A DNA stretch of 61,636 nt from Yanshouia hominis. GTDB taxonomy: Bacteria; Bacillota; Clostridia; Oscillospirales; Ruminococcaceae. This document shows positions 42,695 through 53,767 of this stretch, one piece after another. The position numbers and the translations under genes are program-made. Location: the NCBI GenBank assembly GCA_014385025.1, contig JACRTB010000017.1:1-61636 (forward strand). The letters are read 5' to 3'. The notes below the pieces were generated by a model. That model saw only the letters and a program-made list of their open reading frames with translations. It searched no databases and had not been told where the DNA came from. Within the stretch, counting starts at the first letter, position 1, and the number at the start of each line of letters is the position of its first letter.

Positions 42695-42928
42695 ATGAGG
42701 CAGATTGAAATTTCCACTGAATTCATCAAGCTTGATTCCCTGCTGAAATTCTGCGGCGCGGCGCCCACCGGCGGCGCGGCCAAGGAGATGGTTCAGGCGG
42801 GGGAGGTCCTTGTCAACGGGCAGCCCTGCACGATGCGAGGAAAGAAGATCCGTCCGGGCGACCGGGTGGCGGCGGGCGGGGCCGAGTGGGAGGTTATACG
42901 CCTTGAAGGTCACCCAGCTCTCGATTGA
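42695..42928 (+). CDS. yaaA: S4 domain RNA-binding protein (YaaA type)
   Basis: 77 aa. [24 protein letters not shown] and [23 protein letters not shown] are an S4 fold as in the small protein between dnaN and recF of Bacillus. Four bases separate it from dnaN, and its end overlaps recF by 26 bp. Its role may be ribosome-related and is unconfirmed. Confidence 0.9.
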   Translation: MRQIEISTEFIKLDSLLKFCGAAPTGGAAKEMVQAGEVLVNGQPCTMRGKKIRPGDRVAAGGAEWEVIRLEGHPALD

Positions 42929-43997
42929 GGCCTTCCGCAACCTGCGGGAGATCGACTGGACTCCCCGCGGCGGGGTCAATGTCATCTACGGCGAAAACGG
43001 CCAGGGAAAGACCAACCTGCTCGAAGCAATTTGGATTTTTTCGGGAGCCAAGAGCTTCCGGGGAGCGAAAGAGGCCGAGCTGATTCCGATCGGCGGACAG
43101 CAGGCGGGTCTTTCGCTGCGGTTTTCTGATTCTTACCGCGAACATCTGGGCAAACTCCGATTGGGGGAAAAAAAGGAAATTCTGCTCGATGGGATGCCGG
43201 TCGATTCTCTGCCGGGCCTTTCGGGAAGTCTCTGTTGCGTTGTTTTTTCCCCGACCCACCTGAACCTGATCAAGGGAGGGCCCGCCGAGCGGAGAAAATC
43301 GCTCGATACGGTCATCGGCCAGGTGAAGCCGCGCTATCTTTCGGTGCTTTCGGAATACCAGCGGCTGCTGACTCAGCGGGCGGCGCTGCTGAAGGACGCG
43401 CAGATGCAGCCGGCGCTGCTCGATACCCTCGACATCTGGGATGAGGCGCTCTGCCAGCGCGGCGCGCTTCTGACCGTCACCCGCAAGAGCTTTGTCGAGC
43501 GGCTGACTCCGATTGCCTGCGAAATCTACCGCGGAATCTCGACCGGCCGGGAGGAGTTTTCCCTTCGCTATCTTTCGAGCATCGAATCCGACGGGGAGTC
43601 GAGCCGCGAAACGATGAAAAAGCTCCTTGCCGAACGGCGCGGAGACGACCTGCGCACCGGCATGACCTCGGTGGGACCCCACCGGGACGACCTTGAGGTT
43701 TTGTTCAACGGGATTTCGGCCCGTTCCTTCGGCTCGCAGGGGCAGCAGCGCAGCGGGGTGCTGGCGATGAAATTTGCCGAAAGCGCCCTGATCGAGCAGG
43801 TCGTCGGACAGCCGCCGGTAATTCTGCTTGACGATGTGATGAGCGAGCTGGATTCTTTGCGGAGGGACTACCTTCTTCACCGGCTGACCGGACGGCAGAT
43901 TTTCATTACCTGCTGTGATCCGGGGCAGGTGTCAGGGGTGGACGCCCTTTTTGAGATGAAACAAGGCTGCCTGACCGGCGGCGGCCCATTGGGATAG
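42903..43997 (+). CDS. recF: DNA replication and repair protein RecF
   Basis: Loads RecA at gaps as part of RecFOR. 364 aa SMC-like ATPase: FRNLREIDW at the start, Walker [10 protein letters not shown] near residue 31, signature [19 protein letters not shown], Walker [13 protein letters not shown]. The start is TTG at 42903 (reading [10 protein letters not shown]), inside the S4 gene, with GGGAGG upstream. Confidence 0.95.
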   Translation: MKVTQLSIEAFRNLREIDWTPRGGVNVIYGENGQGKTNLLEAIWIFSGAKSFRGAKEAELIPIGGQQAGLSLRFSDSYREHLGKLRLGEKKEILLDGMPVDSLPGLSGSLCCVVFSPTHLNLIKGGPAERRKSLDTVIGQVKPRYLSVLSEYQRLLTQRAALLKDAQMQPALLDTLDIWDEALCQRGALLTVTRKSFVERLTPIACEIYRGISTGREEFSLRYLSSIESDGESSRETMKKLLAERRGDDLRTGMTSVGPHRDDLEVLFNGISARSFGSQGQQRSGVLAMKFAESALIEQVVGQPPVILLDDVMSELDSLRRDYLLHRLTGRQIFITCCDPGQVSGVDALFEMKQGCLTGGGPLG

Positions 43998-44007
43998 GAG
44001 CGATGGA

Positions 44008-44277
44008 ATGTTCTTGCATCTCGGCCAGAATACGGTGGTCCGCACCGACGCGGTGGTCGGAATCTTCGATATCGAGACGGCGTCGGTCGGAAAGATCACC
44101 CGGCAGTTTCTTTCCCGGGCGGAGGAGGAGCTGCGGGTCACCAACGTCTCGCAGGATCTTCCCAAGAGCTTTGTCGTCTGTCTTGACGAAGGCGGCATGC
44201 GGGTTTATATCTCCCAGATTTCGACCGCGACGCTGCGGCGGCGCACCGGATTTGTGGAGGATCTCGCCAAGGATTAA
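44008..44277 (+). CDS. remB: RemA/RemB-like DUF370 protein
   Basis: 89 aa. MFLHLGQNTVVRTDAVVGIFDIET at the start and DEGGMRVYISQISTATLRRR match DUF370. In Bacillus this gene (yaaB/remB) also lies between recF and gyrB; RemA-type paralogues bind DNA and control matrix genes. The DNA target here is unknown. It starts 11 nt after recF. Confidence 0.9.
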   Translation: MFLHLGQNTVVRTDAVVGIFDIETASVGKITRQFLSRAEEELRVTNVSQDLPKSFVVCLDEGGMRVYISQISTATLRRRTGFVEDLAKD

Positions 44278-46275
<1,998 letters not shown>

Positions 46276-46280
46276 TCGAA

Positions 46281-46296
46281 TGTTTCACGTGGAACA
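46281..46296. promoter_or_regulatory. parS-like site, copy 1
   Basis: TGTTTCACGTGGAACA matches the ParB site TGTTNCACGTGAAACA with one change, and is extended on both sides by TCGAA/TTCGA. It lies just past the gyrB stop. Confidence 0.8.
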
Positions 46297-46327
46297 TTCG
46301 ATGACATAGAACAGGAAGGGATACCAG

Positions 46328-48832
46328 ATGGACGAAATGATTCAGGGACGCCTTGTTGACGTTGAGATCGAAAAGGAAATGAAGGAAAGCTACCTCGCCT
46401 ATTCGATGTCGGTCATCGTCGGACGCGCGCTGCCCGATGTGCGGGACGGCCTCAAGCCGGTGCACCGCCGCATCCTTTATACCATGTACGAGGCCAACAA
46501 CACCCCCGACAACGCCTACCGCAAATGCGCGTATACCGTCGGCGAGGTGCTCGGCCGATTCCATCCGCACGGCGACGCGAGCGTTTATGATGCGCTGGTG
46601 CGTCTCGCGCAGGATTTTTCCCTGCGGATGCCCCTCGTTGACGGCCACGGCAACTTCGGTTCGGTTGACGGCGATCCGGCCGCCGCCTACCGCTATACCG
46701 AGGCGCGGATGAGTAAGGCGGCAATGCCGCTGCTCACCGATATCGAGAAGGATACCGTCGATTTTATGCCGAACTATGACGGCAGGCTCAAGGAGCCGGT
46801 CGTTCTTCCCTCGCGCTACCCGAACCTGCTGGTCAACGGCTCGACCGGCATCGCCGTCGGCATGGCGACCAATATTCCGCCGCACAATCTCGGCGAGGTG
46901 ATCGACGCGGTCTGCGCGCTGATCGACAATCCCGATTCCACCATCGAGGAGCTGATGACCCATCTGCCCGGCCCGGATTTTCCGACCGGCGGCATCATCA
47001 TGGGCCGCAGCGGAATCCGCGCGGCCTATGCGACCGGACGCGGAAAGATCACCGTGCGCGCCCGCACCGAAATTGAAGAAATGCATAACGGCCGCGAGCG
47101 GATCGTTGTCACCGAGCTGCCCTACGGCGTCAATAAGGCCCGGCTGATTGAGTCGATTGCCGAGCTGGTCAAGGAAAAACGGGTGGAGCAGATTTCCGAC
47201 CTGCGGGACGAGTCGGACCGCGACGGAATGCGGATGGTCATCGAGCTCAAGCGGGACGCCAATGCCGCCGTTGTCCTCAATCAGCTCTTCTCCTATACCC
47301 AGCTTCAGGATACCTTCGGGGTCATCCTGCTGGCCCTTGCCGGCGGAGTTCCCAAGGTGATGAGCCTCAAGGAGATTCTCGGACATTATATCCGCTTCCA
47401 GGAGGAAATCGTTGTCCGCAGGACCCGCTTCGACCTGAAAAAGGCCAAAGAGCGCGCCCATATTCTCGAGGGATTGCAGCGCGCCGTCGATATCGTCGAT
47501 GAGATTATCGCGGCGATCCGCGCCACAAAGGGAGGGATTCCCGAGGCGAAGGCCGCCATCATCGAACAGTTCGGCTTTGACGAACCGCAGGCCGCCGCGA
47601 TCGTGGCTTTCCGCATCGGACAGCTCGCGGGGCTTGAGATCAAAAAGATTCTCGATGAGCTGGCCGATCTCGAACAGAAGATCGCCAATTGGGAGGCAAT
47701 TCTTGCTGACGAGCACCGGCTGCTCCAGATTGTCAAGGAAGAGGTCACCGCTCTCGGCGCCAAATTCTCCGACCGCCGCCGCACCGAAATCCAGACCGTT
47801 TCGGGTGAGGTCGATATTGAGGATTTGATTCCCGAGACCGACTGCGTCATCACCCTGACCCATTACGGCTATGTCAAGCGCCAGACCACCGATACCTACC
47901 GCACCCAGAAGCGCGGCGGACGCGGCGTCACCGGCATGAGCCGCCGGGAAGAGGATTTCGTCACCGACCTCTTTATCTGTTCGACCCACGATTATATCAT
48001 GTTCTTCACAAGCAGGGGACGCGCCTACCGGATGAAGGGCTATGAGATTGCCGAAAGCTCCCGCAGCAGCAAGGGAATCAATATTGTCAACCTGCTGCCG
48101 CTCGAACAGGGGGAGAAGGTCACCGCCGCCATCAAGGTCGGTGATTTTGAAGCCGGGCAGTACCTCTGCATGGTCACCAAAAACGGTGTGATCAAGCGGA
48201 CCAGCCTTTCCGCCTTCAAAAACATCCGCAAGGCGGGGCTGATTGCCATTTCCCTCGACGAAGGGGATGAGCTTGCCTGGGTCCGGATGACCGACGGCGA
48301 GGATGATCTGATTATCGCAACCCGTCAGGGCAGGGCGATCCGCTTCAACGAGACCGAGGCCCGCGGAATGGGCCGCAGCGCCCGGGGCGTGCGCGCCATC
48401 CGCCTTGCCGACGACGATCAGGTTGTCGGGATGGCCAGGGTCCGGCCCGAAAGCTGTCTCCTGACCGTTTCCGAATCGGGACAGGGGAGAAGAAGCCCGG
48501 TGGATGATTACCCGGTGCGGTCCCGCGGCGGGTTGGGCGTCCTCAACTATTATGTCGAGAAAAACGGTCCTGTCGCGGGCATCAAATCGGTTGACAGCAC
48601 CGACGAGGTGTTCCTGATTTCGGATGACGGCGTGATTATCCGCATCAGCGCCGCTGAAATCGCGGTGCAGTCCCGCTATGGCGGCGGCGTGCGGGTGATG
48701 CGGCTCGCCGAAGGCAGTAAGATCGTAACCCTGGCCCGCGCTCCGGCGGAGGAGCAGTCCGACGAGGAGGTTTCGGAGGACCCGCAGGAAGATCCGCAGG
48801 AGGAAGCCGGTTCCGGCAGCGAAGAAGAATAA
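46328..48832 (+). CDS. gyrA: DNA gyrase subunit A
   Basis: Breakage-reunion subunit, 834 aa. Catalytic Tyr123 is in [10 protein letters not shown]. The quinolone-determining region reads [13 protein letters not shown], with Ala84 at the place of E. coli Ser83. The C-terminal beta-pinwheel has a GyrA box ([10 protein letters not shown]) near residue 540. The acidic C-terminal tail is rich in Glu and Asp ([19 protein letters not shown]). ATG at 46328 has GGAAGGG upstream. Confidence 0.97.
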   Translation: MDEMIQGRLVDVEIEKEMKESYLAYSMSVIVGRALPDVRDGLKPVHRRILYTMYEANNTPDNAYRKCAYTVGEVLGRFHPHGDASVYDALVRLAQDFSLRMPLVDGHGNFGSVDGDPAAAYRYTEARMSKAAMPLLTDIEKDTVDFMPNYDGRLKEPVVLPSRYPNLLVNGSTGIAVGMATNIPPHNLGEVIDAVCALIDNPDSTIEELMTHLPGPDFPTGGIIMGRSGIRAAYATGRGKITVRARTEIEEMHNGRERIVVTELPYGVNKARLIESIAELVKEKRVEQISDLRDESDRDGMRMVIELKRDANAAVVLNQLFSYTQLQDTFGVILLALAGGVPKVMSLKEILGHYIRFQEEIVVRRTRFDLKKAKERAHILEGLQRAVDIVDEIIAAIRATKGGIPEAKAAIIEQFGFDEPQAAAIVAFRIGQLAGLEIKKILDELADLEQKIANWEAILADEHRLLQIVKEEVTALGAKFSDRRRTEIQTVSGEVDIEDLIPETDCVITLTHYGYVKRQTTDTYRTQKRGGRGVTGMSRREEDFVTDLFICSTHDYIMFFTSRGRAYRMKGYEIAESSRSSKGINIVNLLPLEQGEKVTAAIKVGDFEAGQYLCMVTKNGVIKRTSLSAFKNIRKAGLIAISLDEGDELAWVRMTDGEDDLIIATRQGRAIRFNETEARGMGRSARGVRAIRLADDDQVVGMARVRPESCLLTVSESGQGRRSPVDDYPVRSRGGLGVLNYYVEKNGPVAGIKSVDSTDEVFLISDDGVIIRISAAEIAVQSRYGGGVRVMRLAEGSKIVTLARAPAEEQSDEEVSEDPQEDPQEEAGSGSEEE

Positions 48833-48835
48833 CCC

Positions 48836-48877
48836 CGAAGGCCGGACGCCCGTGATGGACGTCCGGCCTTCGCTTTG
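48836..48877 (+). terminator. gyrA terminator
   Basis: A perfect 13-bp stem (48836-48848 with 48860-48872), 11-nt loop, then CTTTGT. It ends the replication gene block. Confidence 0.8.
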
Positions 48878-49030
48878 TGCCCAGGACAACCGCCGATTCT
48901 GCCGGCCGCGGTGAAGGATCTTTCGCTTCAAGCAATGAGTGCGGAAAAATGGAAATCATTAAAAACGGAAGGGTCAATCAGAAAAATTTTGATTCAGCCG
49001 CCGCAGCGCATATGATGCATGAGAAATATT

Positions 49031-49264
49031 CAATGCCCCAAAAAGCAGACCGCTAAAAGACCTCTTGCGGTGCCGTTTTCCGCTTGGAAAAGCCGGGTGA
49101 CGAACAGGCGGGAAAAACCGGCAGAACAGGCAGAGCGGGAAGAAAAGACCGGAAGCAAACGGGTCGCTCGCGCGCAGTGTGCTTGGCAAGGTTGTTCTTA
49201 GCAAAGCCTGTTTAATGCCCCAAGAAGCAGACCGCTAAAAGACCTCTTGCGGTGCCGTTTTCCG
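49031..49264. repeat. Direct repeat between gyrA and the two-component system
   Basis: A ~52-bp segment starting AATGCCCCA and containing AGCAGACCGCTAAAAGACCT and TTGCGGTGCCGTTTTCCGCT occurs at 49031 and 49213, 182 bp apart, with one internal difference. The 620-bp spacer has no gene; it also holds a parS site at 49344. Confidence 0.88.
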
Positions 49265-49343
49265 CTCGGGCGAGCCGGGCGCTATGCAGGGTGCAAGCCC
49301 GCTCTTCACGCATGGTTCTGTCGATTGGGGCGGAAGAGAGGAG

Positions 49344-49359
49344 TGTTTCACGTGAAACA
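49344..49359. promoter_or_regulatory. parS site, copy 2 (perfect)
   Basis: TGTTTCACGTGAAACA, the exact consensus ParB-binding palindrome. It lies about 95 bp upstream of the response-regulator gene and about 9 kb from dnaA, within the usual origin-proximal range. Confidence 0.9.
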
Positions 49360-49453
49360 AAATGCGGGAGGCGGTTTTCTCACAAAACTTCCGAATATTT
49401 CATGGCTTTTTCACATTTCTCTGTTTGAATAAAAATGAAAGGGAGGCGTATGC

Positions 49454-50143
49454 ATGGCAAAGATTCTGATGGTTGACGATGAGGAAAAAATCCGCTTTGT
49501 CGTCAAGGAATACGCGCAGTTTTCCGGCCATGAGGTGGCGGAGGCCGCGGACGGCTCACAGGCGGTGGAGCTCTGCAAAAGACAGGATTTCGACCTCATC
49601 GTAATGGACATTATGATGCCGAAGGTCGATGGATTTTCAGCGGTCAAGGAAATCCGCAAGTTTTCCCAAACCCCGGTAATCATGCTTTCGGCGCGGGGGG
49701 AGGAATACGACAAGCTCTTCGGCTTTGAGCTGGGGATTGACGATTATGTGGTAAAGCCGTTCTCTCCCAAGGAACTGATGGCACGAATCGGCGCGGTGCT
49801 TGCCCGCAGCGGCGGAGAAAAGCGGCAGGAGCATGAATCGATCAAATTCGAGGGACTGGTCATTGACCTGACCGCCAGAAGGGTCACCGTAGACGGAACC
49901 GACGCCCAGATGACCCCCAAGGAATATGAGCTGCTGTTCTATCTCGTCAAAAATCGGGGAATCGCCCTTTCCCGCGAGCGGCTGATCACCGAGGTGTGGG
50001 GGTATGACTATTTCGGGGATGACCGCACTCTTGATACCCACATCAAGATGCTGCGGCAGAATCTCGGTCCTTACCGCGGGTATATCGTCACCCTGCGGTC
50101 GATGGGCTATAAATTTGAGCCGCCGATGGAGCCGCAGGCATGA
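49454..50143 (+). CDS. OmpR/PhoB family response regulator
   Basis: 229 aa. Receiver domain with acidic residues VDDEE and phosphoacceptor Asp52 (LIVMDIMMP), Thr/Ser position MLSARG and Lys in VVKPFSPKE. The C-terminal winged helix has ALSRERLITEVWGYDYFGDDRTLDTHI. It regulates transcription when phosphorylated by the kinase encoded next. ATG at 49454 has GGGAGG upstream. The gene end overlaps the kinase by four bases. The efflux set beginning at 51878 is a plausible target. Confidence 0.94.
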   Translation: MAKILMVDDEEKIRFVVKEYAQFSGHEVAEAADGSQAVELCKRQDFDLIVMDIMMPKVDGFSAVKEIRKFSQTPVIMLSARGEEYDKLFGFELGIDDYVVKPFSPKELMARIGAVLARSGGEKRQEHESIKFEGLVIDLTARRVTVDGTDAQMTPKEYELLFYLVKNRGIALSRERLITEVWGYDYFGDDRTLDTHIKMLRQNLGPYRGYIVTLRSMGYKFEPPMEPQA

Positions 50144-51573
50144 ACTGGCCGAAAAAAAGCATTGAGGGGAAAATCCGCAAGTCCCTGCTCGGCTATACCA
50201 TCTTCATTGTGATTCTGCTCTGGACCTTCCAGATCGCCTTTATCAATACCTACTACCAGACGATGCAGCGCATGAGCATCCTGCGGGCCGGCAAGGAGAT
50301 CATCCGCAGCGTCGGGCGGGACGATTTTGAAGAAAGCCTTGAAAGCATCTGCTTTGAGCACCGGATGTGCAGCATGGTGGTCAACGAAAAGGGAGAAACC
50401 ATCTATTCGGTCGATATGATGGGGCGCATCTGCCTGATTCACAGCCCGGCCCGCTTTTCGCTGATGCGGGTGCTTGCGCCGGTGGTGCAGGGGCAGCAGG
50501 ACGAGCTGGTGCAGAAGGTTAAGGACGAGCATTTTCACAGCATGGGGCTGATTTATGCCAAAGCCTACCTGACTCCGGAGGGGGAACGCCGGGTCATCGT
50601 CCTCAACGCGGCTCTTGAGCCGATCAAATCGACCGAAGGAATCCTGAAAAGCCAGCTTTGGATTATTACCGCGATGCTGGCGGTCATCGCGGTGATCATT
50701 TCCAAGCTGATTGCCCGCAACATTTCGCGGCCGCTGCAAAACATCAGCGACAAGGCGCGCCGTCTCGCCGAAGGGGAATATGCCGCCGATTACGACGGCG
50801 CCGGCATTGCGGAGATCGACGAGCTTGCCGAGACGCTGAATTTCGCCGCGGAGGGGCTTTCCAAGGTTGAGGAGCTGCGCCGTGAGCTGGTGGCGAACGT
50901 TTCGCACGACCTGAAAACGCCGCTGACCATGATCAAGGCCTATGCCGAGATGATCCGGGACCTGACCGGGGACAACCCGCAGAAGCGCGGGGAACAGCTC
51001 AACGTCATCATTTCAGAGGCGGACCGCCTGACCGCGCTGGTCAGCGTGCTCATCCGCATTTCGCAGGACGAGCGCGAGGGAAGGGTCTATCAGGCGGAGC
51101 CGTTCGACCTCGAAGAGATGATCCGGGAGGTGGCGCGGCGCTTTGCCCAGACCAACCCGGATTATCAGATCACCTGCTCCATCGAGGGGACTCCGGTGGT
51201 CCTCGCGGACCGGGAAAGCATAGGGCAGGTGCTGTATAACCTGATCTCCAACGCGATCAACTACACCGGCGAGGATAAACGGGTGTTTGTTGCGGCAAAG
51301 CCCGCCGGAATCGGTGTGCGGGTCGAGATCCGGGATACCGGACGGGGCATTCCCGCCGATCAGCTTCCGCTGATCTGGGAACGGTATTACCGCAGCCGCA
51401 ACACCCACCAGCGGCCGGTGGCGGGAAGCGGGCTTGGCCTTTCCATCGTCAAGGGGGCGCTTGGCGCGCAGAATCTTCCCTTTGGGGTGGACAGCGTGGT
51501 GGGCGAGGGCAGCTGCTTCTGGTTCGAGCTGCCTTTCGGGGCGCTGCCTCCCGGCAGAGAACAGGAAAACTAA
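50140..51573 (+). CDS. Sensor histidine kinase
   Basis: 477 aa membrane kinase. Transmembrane segments at about 19-39 and 173-191 enclose an extracellular sensor region of about 130 residues. A HAMP domain follows (ARNISRPLQNISDKARRLAEG), then HisKA with His256 in ANVSHDLKTPLTMI, and an ATPase domain with NLISNAINYT, DTGRGIPAD and GSGLGLSIVKG. ATGA overlap with the response regulator shows coupling. The signal is unknown. Confidence 0.94.
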   Translation: MNWPKKSIEGKIRKSLLGYTIFIVILLWTFQIAFINTYYQTMQRMSILRAGKEIIRSVGRDDFEESLESICFEHRMCSMVVNEKGETIYSVDMMGRICLIHSPARFSLMRVLAPVVQGQQDELVQKVKDEHFHSMGLIYAKAYLTPEGERRVIVLNAALEPIKSTEGILKSQLWIITAMLAVIAVIISKLIARNISRPLQNISDKARRLAEGEYAADYDGAGIAEIDELAETLNFAAEGLSKVEELRRELVANVSHDLKTPLTMIKAYAEMIRDLTGDNPQKRGEQLNVIISEADRLTALVSVLIRISQDEREGRVYQAEPFDLEEMIREVARRFAQTNPDYQITCSIEGTPVVLADRESIGQVLYNLISNAINYTGEDKRVFVAAKPAGIGVRVEIRDTGRGIPADQLPLIWERYYRSRNTHQRPVAGSGLGLSIVKGALGAQNLPFGVDSVVGEGSCFWFELPFGALPPGREQEN

Positions 51574-51587
51574 ACAGTAACGGCTTC

Positions 51588-51626
51588 GGCGCCGGACGGG
51601 ATTTTCCCGTCCGGCGCCCGCTGCTT
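51588..51626 (+). terminator. Terminator after the two-component system
   Basis: A perfect 13-bp stem (51588-51600 with 51606-51618), ATTTT loop, then CGCTGCTTTGT. It separates the regulators from the efflux genes. Bases 51627-51819 hold nothing recognisable. Confidence 0.75.
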
Positions 51627-51819
51627 TGTCTGTGTGATCCGCGGCCCCGGCTTTGTTTGCACCGCCGGTTTCCGCCCGCCTGGCCTGTTTGTCCTGCCTA
51701 TCTCATCCCGCCGCATCCGCGCGGGCTTTTCCAAAATTGCCGCCCCGCCTGTTTTCAGTATTTCAGGGGAATTTTCCGATCTCTTTCAGGGTTGTTTCAC
51801 AAGGACGACACAGAAAAAA

Positions 51820-51876
51820 CTGAAAATGGAAAAAGAGAAAAATATAATTTTCCTGTTTATGGAAGAAAGGAAAATT
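51820..51876 (+). promoter_or_regulatory. Promoter and inverted repeat of the efflux operon
   Basis: CTGAAA, 17 bp, TATAAT (51843-51848). A perfect 9-bp inverted repeat AATTTTCCT/AGGAAAATT (51846-51854 with 51868-51876) overlaps the -10, the predicted start and the AAAGGA ribosome site. Confidence 0.5.
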
Positions 51877-51877
51877 T

Positions 51878-53767
51878 ATGCCGGAACCGATGGAAGAACA
51901 AAAGGCACTGGCCGCAAAAGTACAGAAAGAAACGGAAAGCACTGCCCAAAAGGAGCTTCTGAAGCTGCTGGAGGAGGAGCACAAACGAAGGCTGCCGCCA
52001 AAAAAATATTGGGCAGCTGCTCTGACGCTGCTTGTTTTGGCCGGCGGCGGTCTGGGGTGGTGGATTTATACCGAAAAGGGCTCGTCAGAAGATGAAGTCA
52101 CCTATCGCCAGTATACGGTGCAGCGCGGTGATGTGACGGTGGGAATCAGCGAAAGTTCCTCCATTTCCCTCGACCGGGAGGTCATCACCTTTCCGGTATC
52201 CACCACAGTGGAAAAAATTTTTGTAAAGGCGGGGGAGTCGGTGCGCAAAGGCGATCCGCTGATGCGGCTTAACGCCGAAGAAATTGAAGCGGGAATGGTT
52301 TCCTACCGGCTTCAGGTACAGATGGCCGAGCTGGAGCTGGAGCAGGCAAAGCTTGACCAGCAGAGCAAGCTCGTGAAGGCCGAACAGGAGTACCGCGCCA
52401 CTGTGCTGGAGGGGGAGCTTGCCGCGGACAATCAGAGCCTCTCGGTCAGCGATCTCGAAAAGAAGCTTGCCTCGGCGCAGGAGGATCTGGAGGACGCGCT
52501 CGAGAATCTGGATAAATACCGCAATTACGAGGAAGATTACGACGACGACTATTCCGATCTGCAGGCGCTGGAAAAGCGGGTGGAAACCTACCGGTCGCTT
52601 TATCAGGATTATCAGTCACAGTATGACACGGTGGCGGACCTTGAGATCAAGATTGCCTCTTATCGGGAAAGAATCGACGAACTGTGTGAGGGAAAGACCG
52701 AGGAGGAGATTCAGGACTGGAAGGAGGACGAGGACAGCACCTACAGCAAATACCTCAAGCTGCTGGCCGACGCCCAGGAAGAGCTGGCCGGCCGCGATTC
52801 GGAGAGCCTTTCCGGCAGCTACCGCTCCGCGTATGAAAAGTACCAGACCTATCAGGAAAAATATTCCGACCGCCTTGCCGACTTCAACGAAGAATATGAC
52901 GTGGAATACGGCGATGACGACGAGCTGGAGGACAAAATTGAAAAGCTTGAAGATACCGTGAGCGATTATGCCGATGCGCTCGAACAGGCCAAGCTCAACC
53001 AGAAGACCGGAACCCTCTCTGCTGAACAGATCCGGGAGCTGGCGGAGCTTTCGGCACAGACGGCGCTTTCCCAATACAATCTGACCAAGCTTTTGCTGAA
53101 TCAGGATGTGGATGAAGCGCAGGAAATCTATGACCAAACGCTGAGACAGATCAATGAAATTCAGCAGAGCCTCTCGGACGACGGCATCGTTTATGCGCCG
53201 TGCACCGGAATGATTGTCAGCATTTCACTGGATGAGGGGGACGATTTCGACGTGACCTACGACGAAGACACAGATACCCTCCGCGAGCAGACGCTGCTCA
53301 CCATGACCGACATCTCGTCGGTTTACGTGCCGATCACCGTGTCGGAGGAGGATATCCTCAACGTCTACATCGGCCAGCCGTCCACCGTCACAATGACCGC
53401 CTTTGAGGGAATGACCTTCGAGGCGGAGGTGGATACCATTTCGGTGGAAGCGGCTCGTTCCGGCGCGGCAACGGTAAGCTATACGGTAAATGTGCGCTAT
53501 TTGGGCGAAAACGAGCTGGATATGTACGAGGGAATGAGCGCACAGACCACGCTGATCCAGCGGACCGCCGCCGATGTGCTCTATGTCAGCAATCAGGCTG
53601 TGACCAACACCGATGGCATCGCCGCCGTACAGAAGCTCGGCGAGGATGGAAACGCAGTCACAGCCAGAATAAAAACCGGCTTTTCCAACGGCCAGTATGT
53701 CGAAATTCTTGAGGGGCTTGAGGAAGGCGATGTTGTTCTGGCGGAAAGCGGAGTGAGCAGGCAATGA
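51878..53767 (+). CDS. Efflux periplasmic-adaptor-like subunit (MacA/HlyD type)
   Basis: 629 aa. A basic N-terminal cytoplasmic part, one membrane segment (about 44-64), then a membrane-fusion fold: beta segments (GDVTVGISESSSISLDREV), a long alpha hairpin of about 250 residues rich in Glu, Lys and Gln, which is longer than in typical MacA, and a C-terminal part IVSISLDEGDDFDVTY to LEEGDVVLAESG. In Gram-positives such proteins couple to a MacB-like ABC permease. Its stop overlaps the permease gene (ATGA-type), and AAAGGA precedes the ATG. Confidence 0.88.
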   Translation: MPEPMEEQKALAAKVQKETESTAQKELLKLLEEEHKRRLPPKKYWAAALTLLVLAGGGLGWWIYTEKGSSEDEVTYRQYTVQRGDVTVGISESSSISLDREVITFPVSTTVEKIFVKAGESVRKGDPLMRLNAEEIEAGMVSYRLQVQMAELELEQAKLDQQSKLVKAEQEYRATVLEGELAADNQSLSVSDLEKKLASAQEDLEDALENLDKYRNYEEDYDDDYSDLQALEKRVETYRSLYQDYQSQYDTVADLEIKIASYRERIDELCEGKTEEEIQDWKEDEDSTYSKYLKLLADAQEELAGRDSESLSGSYRSAYEKYQTYQEKYSDRLADFNEEYDVEYGDDDELEDKIEKLEDTVSDYADALEQAKLNQKTGTLSAEQIRELAELSAQTALSQYNLTKLLLNQDVDEAQEIYDQTLRQINEIQQSLSDDGIVYAPCTGMIVSISLDEGDDFDVTYDEDTDTLREQTLLTMTDISSVYVPITVSEEDILNVYIGQPSTVTMTAFEGMTFEAEVDTISVEAARSGAATVSYTVNVRYLGENELDMYEGMSAQTTLIQRTAADVLYVSNQAVTNTDGIAAVQKLGEDGNAVTARIKTGFSNGQYVEILEGLEEGDVVLAESGVSRQ

